NCBI GenBank assembly: GCA_002723195.1
Contig: PBNR01000017.1
Span: forward strand, 57,882-91,161
Direction of reading: 5' to 3'
DNA length: 33,280 bases
From: Gammaproteobacteria bacterium
GTDB lineage: Bacteria; Pseudomonadota; Gammaproteobacteria; Pseudomonadales; Pseudohongiellaceae
A program made the position numbers and the translations under genes. Positions 24,295-32,425 of this stretch are shown here, piece after piece (the first letter of the stretch is position 1; the number at the start of each line of letters is the position of its first letter). Under the pieces are notes generated by a model. The model was given only the letters and a program-made list of their open reading frames with translations, ran no database searches and was not told the origin of the DNA.

Positions 24295-25197
24295 CTAGAA
24301 ACCGAGTTCTGCCTCTCGGCCCTTTCGATACCTACCGTACATCAGCTCTTCCACGAATTCCACGCATTTAAATTGCGGTAACTCGTAACCCTCTTCGAGA
24401 CGTCGGTAAAGTGGCAAACGAATAGTCCAAGGTTCGTCATAAACCTGAGGATCTTCCATCGTTGCCTCGTACATAATGTGATTCTCGCTCATCATCGTCC
24501 AGCGCTCGGTTACCTTAAGCTCATAGCTGTGGAAGTTTCCGGCACGATCAAACCAGGTTCGATCGTCCATTCCTGTCACTTCGACCACAAAAGTGTCGCC
24601 GTCCCAATAGCCATAAGACTGGCCCATCCAAGAGTCTATAGGTGCGGGACCAGGATCTTCCAGAAATACGTTACGTACGGCTCCTGCAAAACTATAGGCG
24701 ATAAAGAACGCGCTTTCGCTCTGAAATATCTGAAAAGGGTGTGGCTGATAATTAGCTCTTGGTACCCCAGGCATATAGCATTTTATTTCAGGGTCCCGCT
24801 CTAACCAGTTATCGCCATTTTCGTCTCGACGAGCAATCATTTCGGGCTTATAGGGAATCGTGCCACCAACAACCACTCCAAAACTAGCTGGCACTGCCGC
24901 CGAAGCTCCCATAGCCACCACTTCCGGCGCTGGGACGGGTACGAAATCGCCTGGAACCAGCTGATAAGCCGCTTTAGGTGGCGCAGCCTCTATGTTGTCG
25001 TTTGCATTCATCAACGCCTGCCAAATACCGTTGAAATCCGGCCTGCCGCTTGGAGTGCGAGGTATATCGCTACCTCCTGATTCAGCCGCCGCAGCGACTT
25101 GTGCAGATTGTGGTTGAGATTCGCCAGTTGTGTTCTCAGCGGGTGAACACCCTGCGAAAAATACTGGGATTGCTACTAGCAGCCATTGAATCTTCAT
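24295..25197 (-). CDS. Uncharacterised lipoprotein, family member C
   Basis: A 300-residue lipoprotein (lipobox FFAGC, Cys17) followed by a Ser/Gly/Gln-rich linker of about 30 residues and the same domain as members A and B. Shared marks are PSGRPDFNGIWQAL, GTIPYKPE, a cysteine in EIKCYMPGVPR, PFQIFQSES, SWMGQSYGYWDGDTFVVE, VTERWTM and MEDPQVYDEPWTI. The second cysteine, ACHEGNY in A and B, appears here as FKCVEF. Function unknown. A and B are secreted free, whereas C is lipid-anchored, so the copies probably work in different places. AAGG eight bases before the ATG supports the start. It precedes the DUF6152 gene on the same strand. Confidence 0.85.
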   Translation of the reverse strand: MKIQWLLVAIPVFFAGCSPAENTTGESQPQSAQVAAAAESGGSDIPRTPSGRPDFNGIWQALMNANDNIEAAPPKAAYQLVPGDFVPVPAPEVVAMGASAAVPASFGVVVGGTIPYKPEMIARRDENGDNWLERDPEIKCYMPGVPRANYQPHPFQIFQSESAFFIAYSFAGAVRNVFLEDPGPAPIDSWMGQSYGYWDGDTFVVEVTGMDDRTWFDRAGNFHSYELKVTERWTMMSENHIMYEATMEDPQVYDEPWTIRLPLYRRLEEGYELPQFKCVEFVEELMYGRYRKGREAELGF

Positions 25198-25459
25198 AGT
25201 TCTACCTTTTACTTTTAATTAGCATTTCTTTCTTAGCACTTTCAAGACCGTCGATATAATCATAATTGCTAGGTAGTGTCTAGCTCTCGCAGGATCTAAC
25301 ACCGGAGTTACAAACACGGATTTATTTATTAACGAGCTCATGAAAATCTTTATATACAAAAGCAAAAACGCCCTATTTCAAAGCTTGCCGCTAAAATGTT
25401 CATCCACCACGCCTCTCTTTAGATATTTGTGCCAAATTGAAACTTTACTTCATATCCTT

Positions 25460-26629
25460 TTAGTGGTGTATAGATTTTCGTGCCGAATCAAGCCGGGCAT
25501 ATAGGAATCTTCGTATTGGTGTTTCTATCCATTTATAAATGACCTGCGAAACAAGTAAAAGCACAAACACCAGCAAAGGAAGATGCAGCGGGAATGGAAT
25601 AGACTGAGGCACCATATCCCATAATTGAATCATTTCCATTATGGGCCAGTGAAAGCAATAAAGTACATAACTTATCCCGCCGCCCCACAAACAAAATTTA
25701 TAAAGATTGCCATTCGGGTACCAATTAGATCGAGCCATAGTAAATACCAACATGGAAACTACGGGCACAGCTAAGAAAAACATACTGTATTGGTAAGGCA
25801 CATATCTTTCGCCAATAAAATTTATAGCAAGATAAGCTATTATTGTTATCCACAGCGGCTTTAGGTTTAGTTCTTCTTCTCCTGTATTTCCTGGCAACAA
25901 ATTGTACGCCTTGTAAAGCAGCATACCGAAAACAAATTCAAGGCCACGAATTGCAGGATTTGTGTAGATCGGCACATTCAAATTCATAACATCATATTGA
26001 TCTGAATCGGGCAGGAAGTACTGAATTAGAGCGAATTGGAGGATATATCCTGCGATAAAAGCAGTTAATATCCTTCCCATGGTATTAACTGGTTTCAGCA
26101 AAAAAGGAAAAATCGGAAAAACGAGATAAAAATAAATCTCCAAGACCAAAGACCAAAGCGGCCCGTTAAATACCAGCTTTAGAGTTTCAATACTACCGAT
26201 TGATTGGGAAAAAGTCAGGTGCCTTAGTGCGGTATTGACCCAAAAAGAAGTGTCTTTCTCTACAGGAAGATCATAGGAAATTTCAAAAGGTCTTCTAACC
26301 TCGGTAAAAAACTGATCTCCCATAATGCTATAGCCCACAGCAACAAAAAGCGCAGAGATAAGTACAGAAAGGAAATAAACAGGATAAATCCTAATAAAGC
26401 GGTGGGCGTAAAACTTTTTATAATCAGCCAGGGCATCTAGCCTCGGATAGTTATAAGCAATTATAAACCCACTCAATATGAAGAACCAAGAAAGCGCTGT
26501 GGTTCCAAAAGACCCATAGATAACAAATCTACCGAAAATAATTTCGTAGTGAACCAACACAACGAAGAGGGCAGCAACTAGCCGGAACATATCCAGCACT
26601 GGAATGAGATGCTTTTTCCTACCCGTCAT
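25460..26629 (-). CDS. Acyltransferase-3 family membrane protein
   Basis: A 389-residue integral membrane acyltransferase of the acyltransferase-3 (OafA/NodX-like) family, with about ten helices. The N-terminal helix holds the family histidine (His27 in FVVLVHYEI), followed by GTTALSWFFILSGFIIAY and YAHRFIRIYPVYFLSV, the conserved Arg-containing block. The C-terminal helices end with IETPIRRFLYARL. Such proteins move acetyl or other acyl groups from the cytosolic donor to a sugar or lipid in the envelope, for example O-antigen or exopolysaccharide. No glycan biosynthesis genes are near, so the acceptor is not indicated. No ribosome binding site is obvious before the ATG. It lies 38 bases downstream of the GMC gene on the same strand. 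Confidence 0.9.
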   Translation of the reverse strand: MTGRKKHLIPVLDMFRLVAALFVVLVHYEIIFGRFVIYGSFGTTALSWFFILSGFIIAYNYPRLDALADYKKFYAHRFIRIYPVYFLSVLISALFVAVGYSIMGDQFFTEVRRPFEISYDLPVEKDTSFWVNTALRHLTFSQSIGSIETLKLVFNGPLWSLVLEIYFYLVFPIFPFLLKPVNTMGRILTAFIAGYILQFALIQYFLPDSDQYDVMNLNVPIYTNPAIRGLEFVFGMLLYKAYNLLPGNTGEEELNLKPLWITIIAYLAINFIGERYVPYQYSMFFLAVPVVSMLVFTMARSNWYPNGNLYKFCLWGGGISYVLYCFHWPIMEMIQLWDMVPQSIPFPLHLPLLVFVLLLVSQVIYKWIETPIRRFLYARLDSARKSIHH

Positions 26630-26667
26630 AGATGTAAACTAAATTGATACATGCAAAGCGCTTTACT

Positions 26668-28371
26668 CTAAAAAACAAAAGAGCGCCAGTTATTCGCTAG
26701 ATGTTCAGCAGTGCGCCAGGATAAAGCTTGAACAGTCAAAGTTGGATTACGCGCCCCACTTGTCCCCATGACAGAAGCGCCAAGTATCCCTAAATTCGGC
26801 ACTTCGTGAGAAAAACCCCATCGATCAACCACATTGGTTTCGCTGTTATTACCCATTCGTGTTCCACCGTAGGCATGTGTAGAAGCACCCATAGCATTGC
26901 CTAAGCCTGTCCTTGTTATTTCCGTTGCACCCGCTTCTCTATACCATTCCTCCATTTTCTCTTGAGAAAATTCTGCGATTTTTAACTCATTTTCTCTGTA
27001 ACGAGCAGTAATGCGTGTAACCGGAAAACCCATGGGGTCCTTTACAGTCGGATCCAAATCTAAGTAGTTGCCTTCATAAGGTAGCGTCGTCTTCTGTATA
27101 TAAGCGACGTTTGTGCGGTCGGCATTCTCCATAACAAATTTCTTCCAATCTGAACCCCAGTTGCGTACTTTACCAAACGTTCCCATTTTAGCGGCTCCTA
27201 TAGGTTTTCGGTCAGTGTGCACCCAAAGGTTTGCACCCCCAATAAAATCTAGACCACCGTGGTCAAAATTATCGTCAGCCCAATCGTCTATAGCGACACC
27301 TTGCGCGGGCAGTCCATACCAATTATGTAAATCTTGTGGAAACAGCGCGATGACAGGCGAGCCCTGATGATGACTTAGATAATGTTTCCCTACCTGGCCT
27401 GCATTATTAGAAAGACCATTAGGAAACAGACGAGATTTTGATAATTGCAACAGTCGCACATTCTCATAAGCGTAGCTTGCAACCAAAACTACATCGGCTG
27501 GCTGAAAAAAAGTTTCACTGCCACGAACATAATCAACACCTGTCACTTTGCCTTCATTATCAGCGACAATGTTTGTTACCCGTGCATAAGTAACAACTTC
27601 TAAATTTCCACTATCAATTGCTTTCGGAATTGTCGTGAATGCCGTAGAACTTTTTGCCTGTACATGACAACCACCTTTGTTACAAAACCCATGATACTGA
27701 CAAGGCGGTCTGCCATCATAAAGCTCGCTAGTAATCGCAGCCGGACCTTGAAAAGGATTCCAATCCAATCGCCGCGCTGCCTTATTCATTAAGTCTGTAA
27801 ATGGCGAACTCCTCAGCGGACGCATCGGATAATCGTTCTGACGCTCACCCTCAAAAATATTTCCATCACGGTTAATTCTTCCTTTTACATTTCCAGCCTG
27901 GCCAGAAATCCCGACTGCATATTCAACTTTTTCGTAGTAAGGCTCTAATTCTTCGTAGCCAAACGGCCAATCCTCTACGGTTGAATCGGCAGGAATTCGA
28001 TCTGCACCATATCGCTCAGCAGTAGCACTTACCACCTTAAAGTCCCAGGGATTGAGGCGCCAACTCTGAGCCCAGTAATGCATAGTGGTTCCACCGATAG
28101 CGTTCATCATAGGGTGGCCGCCTTGCACTGCTTTTTGATCTGATGAAGCTCTTACGGTAGGTGCTTCTGAAGCTGCCTTTTGAACCGATTGTGGCCAATT
28201 CCGAGCTCCGTTCCTTAATTCATCGGGCGCAAAATCTCTGGGGCTCAACCAACCACCTGCCTCTATCCCAATGACTTTTAATCCAGCATTGGTTAAAGGC
28301 ATAGCTGCCACTCCTCCGGCCGCACCCATCCCTACAATAACAACATCAGTTTTTGGAAGATTCTTAGGCAT
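26668..28371 (-). CDS. GMC-family FAD oxidoreductase (gluconate-dehydrogenase type)
   Basis: A 567-residue GMC oxidoreductase of the membrane-bound gluconate/sorbitol dehydrogenase type. The dinucleotide-binding motif VIVGMGAAGGVAA is at 11-23, with Glu37 closing the FAD ribose site. The C-terminal domain has THAYGGTRMG with the likely catalytic His499 and GARNPTLTV with Asn542. A longer frame exists upstream to 28458, but the ATG at 28371 directly before the FAD motif is preferred. It overlaps the stop of the preceding gene by eight bases, so translation is coupled. It has no signal peptide of its own and probably leaves the cell with its Tat-bearing partner. The usual cytochrome c subunit is not in the window. 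Confidence 0.92.
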   Translation of the reverse strand: MPKNLPKTDVVIVGMGAAGGVAAMPLTNAGLKVIGIEAGGWLSPRDFAPDELRNGARNWPQSVQKAASEAPTVRASSDQKAVQGGHPMMNAIGGTTMHYWAQSWRLNPWDFKVVSATAERYGADRIPADSTVEDWPFGYEELEPYYEKVEYAVGISGQAGNVKGRINRDGNIFEGERQNDYPMRPLRSSPFTDLMNKAARRLDWNPFQGPAAITSELYDGRPPCQYHGFCNKGGCHVQAKSSTAFTTIPKAIDSGNLEVVTYARVTNIVADNEGKVTGVDYVRGSETFFQPADVVLVASYAYENVRLLQLSKSRLFPNGLSNNAGQVGKHYLSHHQGSPVIALFPQDLHNWYGLPAQGVAIDDWADDNFDHGGLDFIGGANLWVHTDRKPIGAAKMGTFGKVRNWGSDWKKFVMENADRTNVAYIQKTTLPYEGNYLDLDPTVKDPMGFPVTRITARYRENELKIAEFSQEKMEEWYREAGATEITRTGLGNAMGASTHAYGGTRMGNNSETNVVDRWGFSHEVPNLGILGASVMGTSGARNPTLTVQALSWRTAEHLANNWRSFVF

Positions 28372-29110
28372 TATCGGAACCTCCTCGCTGACCCAGAGCC
28401 ATATTGGCTGCCATTTTAGTATAGGTGTCATGATCGTATGCTGATTGGTGATTAGCATCTAAAGCTGATCCTTTGGCTACATCAGTTTCTGAAGCACTCA
28501 GCCGTATTCCTGGGTAACGGATCAAGTCCCAGCCAACAAAATTTTGATTTCCGCCATAGTAAGGATCACAAAAAGTTCCATCAATAGTATGATTACGGAC
28601 CATGCTAAAGAAGCCATTCCCAGTTGGCGCACATCCCGGCACCTTGTCTGTTTGTACGCCTAATAAAATTGAATTTTGAACATCCTTTATCAAACGAAAG
28701 AAAGGTTGGCCGCGAGTCTTCTTAGAATAATTATTTATTGCATCCAGACTCACCATATAACTCTCTCGCGCGCCTTTATTGTGGCTCGCTAACGATCGAT
28801 CGATATAGTGAACTGCACGCGCTTCGTAGGCACCTGGCCCATTTGCATCCGACGGAATTAAACAATCACAAATAGCTTCTAAAGTTTCTGCCTCTTCAGC
28901 TGTTAGAACCTCTAAAGCTTCGCGAGTGACCGGACTAACATTAGAATTTTTTGGAGTTGGAGCTCCGTCTTGAGCAATAACATTTTTAGCCGCACCACTC
29001 CCCATGGCTGCGGCACCAACAATACCTGCATTTTTTAATAGATTCCTGCGGGAAGGATCTAAAAGTTTATCCGCGTTTTTCTTGTTTTTATTCGGATTTT
29101 TCCTGGCCAT
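28364..29110 (-). CDS. Gluconate 2-dehydrogenase subunit-3-like protein with Tat signal
   Basis: A 248-residue small subunit of the gluconate 2-dehydrogenase subunit 3 family (PF13618). The N-terminus carries a twin-arginine signal: SRRNLLKNAG (Arg21-Arg22) followed by a hydrophobic stretch ending VIAQ. The body has VLTAEEAETLEAICDCLIPSD, typical of the family, then VHYIDRSL and the C-terminal segment FCDPYYGGNQNFVGWDLIRYPG. In known enzymes this subunit escorts the FAD subunit through the Tat system. The ATG has GGAG six bases upstream. Its stop overlaps the start of the GMC gene by eight bases (28364-28371), making a tight two-gene unit. Confidence 0.92.
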   Translation of the reverse strand: MARKNPNKNKKNADKLLDPSRRNLLKNAGIVGAAAMGSGAAKNVIAQDGAPTPKNSNVSPVTREALEVLTAEEAETLEAICDCLIPSDANGPGAYEARAVHYIDRSLASHNKGARESYMVSLDAINNYSKKTRGQPFFRLIKDVQNSILLGVQTDKVPGCAPTGNGFFSMVRNHTIDGTFCDPYYGGNQNFVGWDLIRYPGIRLSASETDVAKGSALDANHQSAYDHDTYTKMAANMALGQRGGSDNA

Positions 29111-29308
29111 TGCGCTCTCCAGTACTAATTTCTTTCGAGCGTAGCAAATATCGTAATTAGTGTATATCCCAGTTATTCTGGCGATACCATAGTATCAAAT
29201 TATGGTTGTTACTTATTTTCACTACTCAGTTAGCAACCTAAATCGCAACCAAGTAAATTAGGTAGAATGCACTATCCCAATCTCCGGGAATTTTATAATG
29301 ATTAGTGA

Positions 29309-29336
29309 CCTGCCTATACTTTGGCCATTAGGCAGG
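29309..29336 (-). terminator. Hairpin after korB, likely terminator
   Basis: An 8-bp stem CCTGCCTA/TAGGCAGG with a 12-base loop starts directly after the korB stop codon. The following bases are only mildly T-rich, so termination may be incomplete. The remaining noncoding bases up to the start of the small-subunit gene at 29110 show only weak repeats. Confidence 0.45.
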
Positions 29337-30341
29337 CTACTTCACTTCCCAGGTGGCACCGCTGTTGAGAAGCGCTTCAATAGAGGAATCTTTATTACGA
29401 GCCTTCCTTAGCCGAGACTGAGCATCTGAAATAAAGGCAGGTTTTTCTTGCTGATAAAGGATGCCTACTGCTACGGGAAAATCTGGCCCTTCCATCGCCG
29501 CCAATAACTGTGCCTGTATTTTATTTTTCTCGTCATGTATTAACAGCTTGTCTTCATTCCCCAAAGCCGCAATTATTTCTAGTTCAAGGCTTCCTCTATT
29601 TAGGCTTATTCCTTTTTCTTTATCCTTTCCAAACCTAATTGGCTCGCCATGCACCAGTTCCACCTTGAAGTCAGGCGCCACTTTCTTATCCTTAACCTTT
29701 TCAAAGATTCCGTCGTTGTAGATTGGGCAATTCTGCAATATCTCAACAAACGCAGCGCCTTCATGAGAGTTACCACGCTTAACTACCCCAGCAAGATGCT
29801 TAGCTTCAGTATCAATTGACCGAGCAATGAAAGAACCACCTGAACCCATTGCAACTAAGCAAGGTGAAAGCGGAGTATCAATCGAACCGGTAGGGGAGGA
29901 AGGAGATTGAGTTCCGACCTGGGACGTGGGCGAATATTGCCCTTTTGTCAATCCATAGATTTCATTATTAAACAAGAGTATCTGTAAATCCACATTGCGC
30001 CGCAATGCATGCATCATATGGTTACCGCCAATACTAAAGCCATCGCCATCTCCAGTAATAACCCAAACATCGAGCTCTGGATTGGCCAACTTGACTCCAG
30101 TCGCAATAGCAGGCGCCCGGCCATGGATAGTATGAAATCCAAAAGTGTTCATGTAATAGGGGAATCGCGAAGAGCATCCAATTCCTGATACAAAGACCTG
30201 TCTCTCTTTAGGTGTTCCTAGATCCGGCATTAACTTTTGAACTGTCTTCAAAATCGCGTAATCACCACAGCCTGGACACCATCTTACCTCCTGATCCGAA
30301 GCAAAATCTTTAAGTGTTAAGGTAGGCAGAGACTGATTCAT
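29337..30341 (-). CDS. korB: 2-oxoacid:ferredoxin oxidoreductase, beta subunit
   Basis: A 334-residue beta subunit holding thiamine diphosphate and a [4Fe-4S] cluster. The cluster cysteines are Cys22 and Cys25 in RWCPGCGDYAIL, Cys56 in GIGCSSRF and Cys205 in NCPIYN, the pattern seen in 2-oxoglutarate:ferredoxin oxidoreductases. The thiamine diphosphate/Mg site is GDGDGFSIGGNH (97-108) with FNNEIYGLTKGQYSPTS. The enzyme interconverts 2-oxoacid, CoA and acyl-CoA plus CO2 with ferredoxin as electron carrier. The ATG lies inside the end of the alpha gene with a four-base overlap and a GGTGATC-type ribosome binding site there. 2-oxoglutarate is the likely substrate from overall similarity, but pyruvate or other oxoacids are not excluded. 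Confidence 0.93.
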   Translation of the reverse strand: MNQSLPTLTLKDFASDQEVRWCPGCGDYAILKTVQKLMPDLGTPKERQVFVSGIGCSSRFPYYMNTFGFHTIHGRAPAIATGVKLANPELDVWVITGDGDGFSIGGNHMMHALRRNVDLQILLFNNEIYGLTKGQYSPTSQVGTQSPSSPTGSIDTPLSPCLVAMGSGGSFIARSIDTEAKHLAGVVKRGNSHEGAAFVEILQNCPIYNDGIFEKVKDKKVAPDFKVELVHGEPIRFGKDKEKGISLNRGSLELEIIAALGNEDKLLIHDEKNKIQAQLLAAMEGPDFPVAVGILYQQEKPAFISDAQSRLRKARNKDSSIEALLNSGATWEVK

Positions 30342-32233
30342 GATTGATCACCCGAACGCGCCAACTCTTTAAGCTTCTTATAAATTGCGTCAAGAATTTC
30401 TTGAATCTTAAAAGGCTGGCCTGCTATTTTATTTACGCCATCAGCATCGATAAGGAATTCTGACCTGACCATTCGTATAAATTGTCCTGTATTCATTTCC
30501 GGGATAATTACCGCTTCAAAATTTGAAAGCAGTTGACCCAGATTACTTGGCATCGGAGATAAATAGCGCACATGAATATGCGAAACATCCAGTCCTTTAC
30601 CAACCGCGGTCTTCACTGCCTGGTGAATAGCACCGAAAGTTGAGCCCCACCCAAGTACAGCTAACTTGCCACTGTGATTCCCATAAGAGACTTGCTGCAA
30701 TGGGATGTCATTTGAAATGCCTTCTACCTTGGCTTTGCGTAAATCCGTCATCTTCTGGTGATTGGCGGGGTCATAGGAAATATCACCAGTATCATAACTA
30801 CGCTCGATGCCACCAATACGATGCTCCATCCCCGGAGTACCGGGTTTAGCCCAAACACGCGCTAGTGTTTCCTTGTTACGGATAGAAGGCTTGAAATCTT
30901 TCGGGTCATCGTAATGCCTAACTTTAAAAGATGGAAGCGATCCAACTTTCGGAATCTCCCAGGGTTCCGCGGCATTTGCCAGATAACCGTCGGATAAAAG
31001 CATAACGGGCGTCATATATTTAGTGGCTAGACGCACTGCTTCTATCGCAACATCGAAGCAGTCTGAGGATGTTGCCGCTGAAATAACCGGAATAGGTGTA
31101 TCACCGTGGCGACCAAATAGAGCCATATTAAAGTCCGATTGTTCTGTCTTAGTAGGGAGTCCCGTAGAAGGCCCACCCCTTTGAGTATTAACAACTACCA
31201 ATGGCAATTCAGATGCAGCTGCGAGAGCAATTCCTTCTGATTTCAGCGCAATACCAGGCCCAGCACTGGATGTAACACCCAAGCTTCCTGCAAAAGAAGC
31301 ACCTACTGCTGCACATACAGCCCCAATCTCATCCTCTGCTTGAAAAGTATTTACTCGAAACTGGTTTTGAATAACTAGCTCATGCAAGAGATTCGAGGCT
31401 GGTGTAATTGGGTATGAAGCAAAAAGCAAATCAATATCCGCTATTTCAGAACCAGCAATTAACCCCCAAGCCAACGCTTGGGTTCCGGTTATATTTCTAT
31501 AAGTGCCAGGTGAAACTTTTGCTTTCGGCACTTTATAGACATGGATACCAGCTGGCAGTTCAGCAGTCTCACCATAGGCGTGACCAGCGTTTAAAGCCGC
31601 AATATTCGAATCGGCAATAATCGGTTTACTCGCAAATTTTTTCTTTAAGCTCTCAATTGAGGGAGATCGATCGCGATCAAATAACCACATGACCAAGCCA
31701 AGCGTCCACATATTTTTGCAACGCAGGGCTTCCTTGTGACTTAACCCATAGGGCTCAACCGCTGATAGCACTTGTTTGTGTATGTCGATGGATAAAACTC
31801 GATAACGATCAAGCGTATTGTCTTCTATTGGATTGCCCTCGTACTTTGCCTTCGCAAGGTTCTTGGAGCTAAAAGCTCCTGAGTCAACTATGATTAAACC
31901 CCCATCGATAAGATTTTCCAAGTTCGTAACCAGTGCTGCGGGGTTCATGGCCACGAGAACATCAACTTTATCACCCGCGGTAGTTACATCCTCGGCACCA
32001 AAGTAAATCTGAAAAGCACTAACACCAAAAGTTGCGCCCACGGGCGCTCTAATTTCGGCAGGAAAATCCGGAAAAGTAGAAAGATCATTGCCATATAATG
32101 CAGTAGCTTGAGTAAAATTTGCACCAACAAGCTGCATACCATCACCAGAATCACCGGCGAATCGCACAACCACATCAAGAATTTCTTCCTGTTGATGATA
32201 GTGTCCATCTGCTTTTTTTTTCACTAACTGCAT
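30338..32233 (-). CDS. korA: 2-oxoacid:ferredoxin oxidoreductase, fused gamma/alpha subunit
   Basis: A 631-residue subunit with the gamma domain fused in front of alpha. The gamma part opens with VVVRFAGDSGDGMQLVG (21-37) and contains TFPDFPAEIRAPVGATFGVSAFQ. After a linker, the alpha part has TGTQALAWGLIAG and the family signature FASYPITPASNLLHEL (about 271-286), followed by the pyrimidine-binding domain including SSAGPGIALKSEGI and PTKTEQSDF. The C-terminal domain resembles transketolase-C (LAVLGWGSTFGAIHQA). There is no added ferredoxin domain, so the electron acceptor must be a separate protein. It is the first gene of the kor operon, with a -10-like TATAAT about 46 bases upstream of the ATG. 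Confidence 0.93.
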   Translation of the reverse strand: MQLVKKKADGHYHQQEEILDVVVRFAGDSGDGMQLVGANFTQATALYGNDLSTFPDFPAEIRAPVGATFGVSAFQIYFGAEDVTTAGDKVDVLVAMNPAALVTNLENLIDGGLIIVDSGAFSSKNLAKAKYEGNPIEDNTLDRYRVLSIDIHKQVLSAVEPYGLSHKEALRCKNMWTLGLVMWLFDRDRSPSIESLKKKFASKPIIADSNIAALNAGHAYGETAELPAGIHVYKVPKAKVSPGTYRNITGTQALAWGLIAGSEIADIDLLFASYPITPASNLLHELVIQNQFRVNTFQAEDEIGAVCAAVGASFAGSLGVTSSAGPGIALKSEGIALAAASELPLVVVNTQRGGPSTGLPTKTEQSDFNMALFGRHGDTPIPVISAATSSDCFDVAIEAVRLATKYMTPVMLLSDGYLANAAEPWEIPKVGSLPSFKVRHYDDPKDFKPSIRNKETLARVWAKPGTPGMEHRIGGIERSYDTGDISYDPANHQKMTDLRKAKVEGISNDIPLQQVSYGNHSGKLAVLGWGSTFGAIHQAVKTAVGKGLDVSHIHVRYLSPMPSNLGQLLSNFEAVIIPEMNTGQFIRMVRSEFLIDADGVNKIAGQPFKIQEILDAIYKKLKELARSGDQS

Positions 32234-32278
32234 CTCAATCTAGGAATAACAAAAACCCCAGCTTCTGGTCATAAACAA

Positions 32279-32284
32279 ATTATA
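32279..32284 (-). promoter_or_regulatory. Candidate -10 element of the kor operon
   Basis: On the minus strand a consensus TATAAT lies about 46 bases upstream of the korA start. No good -35 hexamer is found at 16-18 bases, so this may be an activator-dependent or weak promoter. Confidence 0.35.
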
Positions 32285-32376
32285 GGGATTATCACCGACT
32301 CAGAATTTTGCCCACACGACTTAAATTCGCTGTGTCACGTCCGAGTTAATTAGAGGCAGGACTCTAGCGGAATAAT

Positions 32377-32392
32377 CCAGGCGGATCCCTGG
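32377..32392 (-). terminator. Weak hairpin after the NHL-repeat gene
   Basis: CCAGG and CCTGG flank a six-base loop (CGGATC on the plus strand), about 33 bases after the NHL gene stop. There is no T-run, so termination is doubtful. Confidence 0.2.
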
Positions 32393-32425
32393 TAAGAGAT
32401 TGAATACCGTGACCCATCTTCGCTC

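Noticed and set aside
32258-32268. CCAG/CTGG hairpin followed by a T-run in the korA leader, as an attenuator.
   Set aside because: A 4-bp stem with a 3-base loop is too weak to terminate, and there is no alternative fold.
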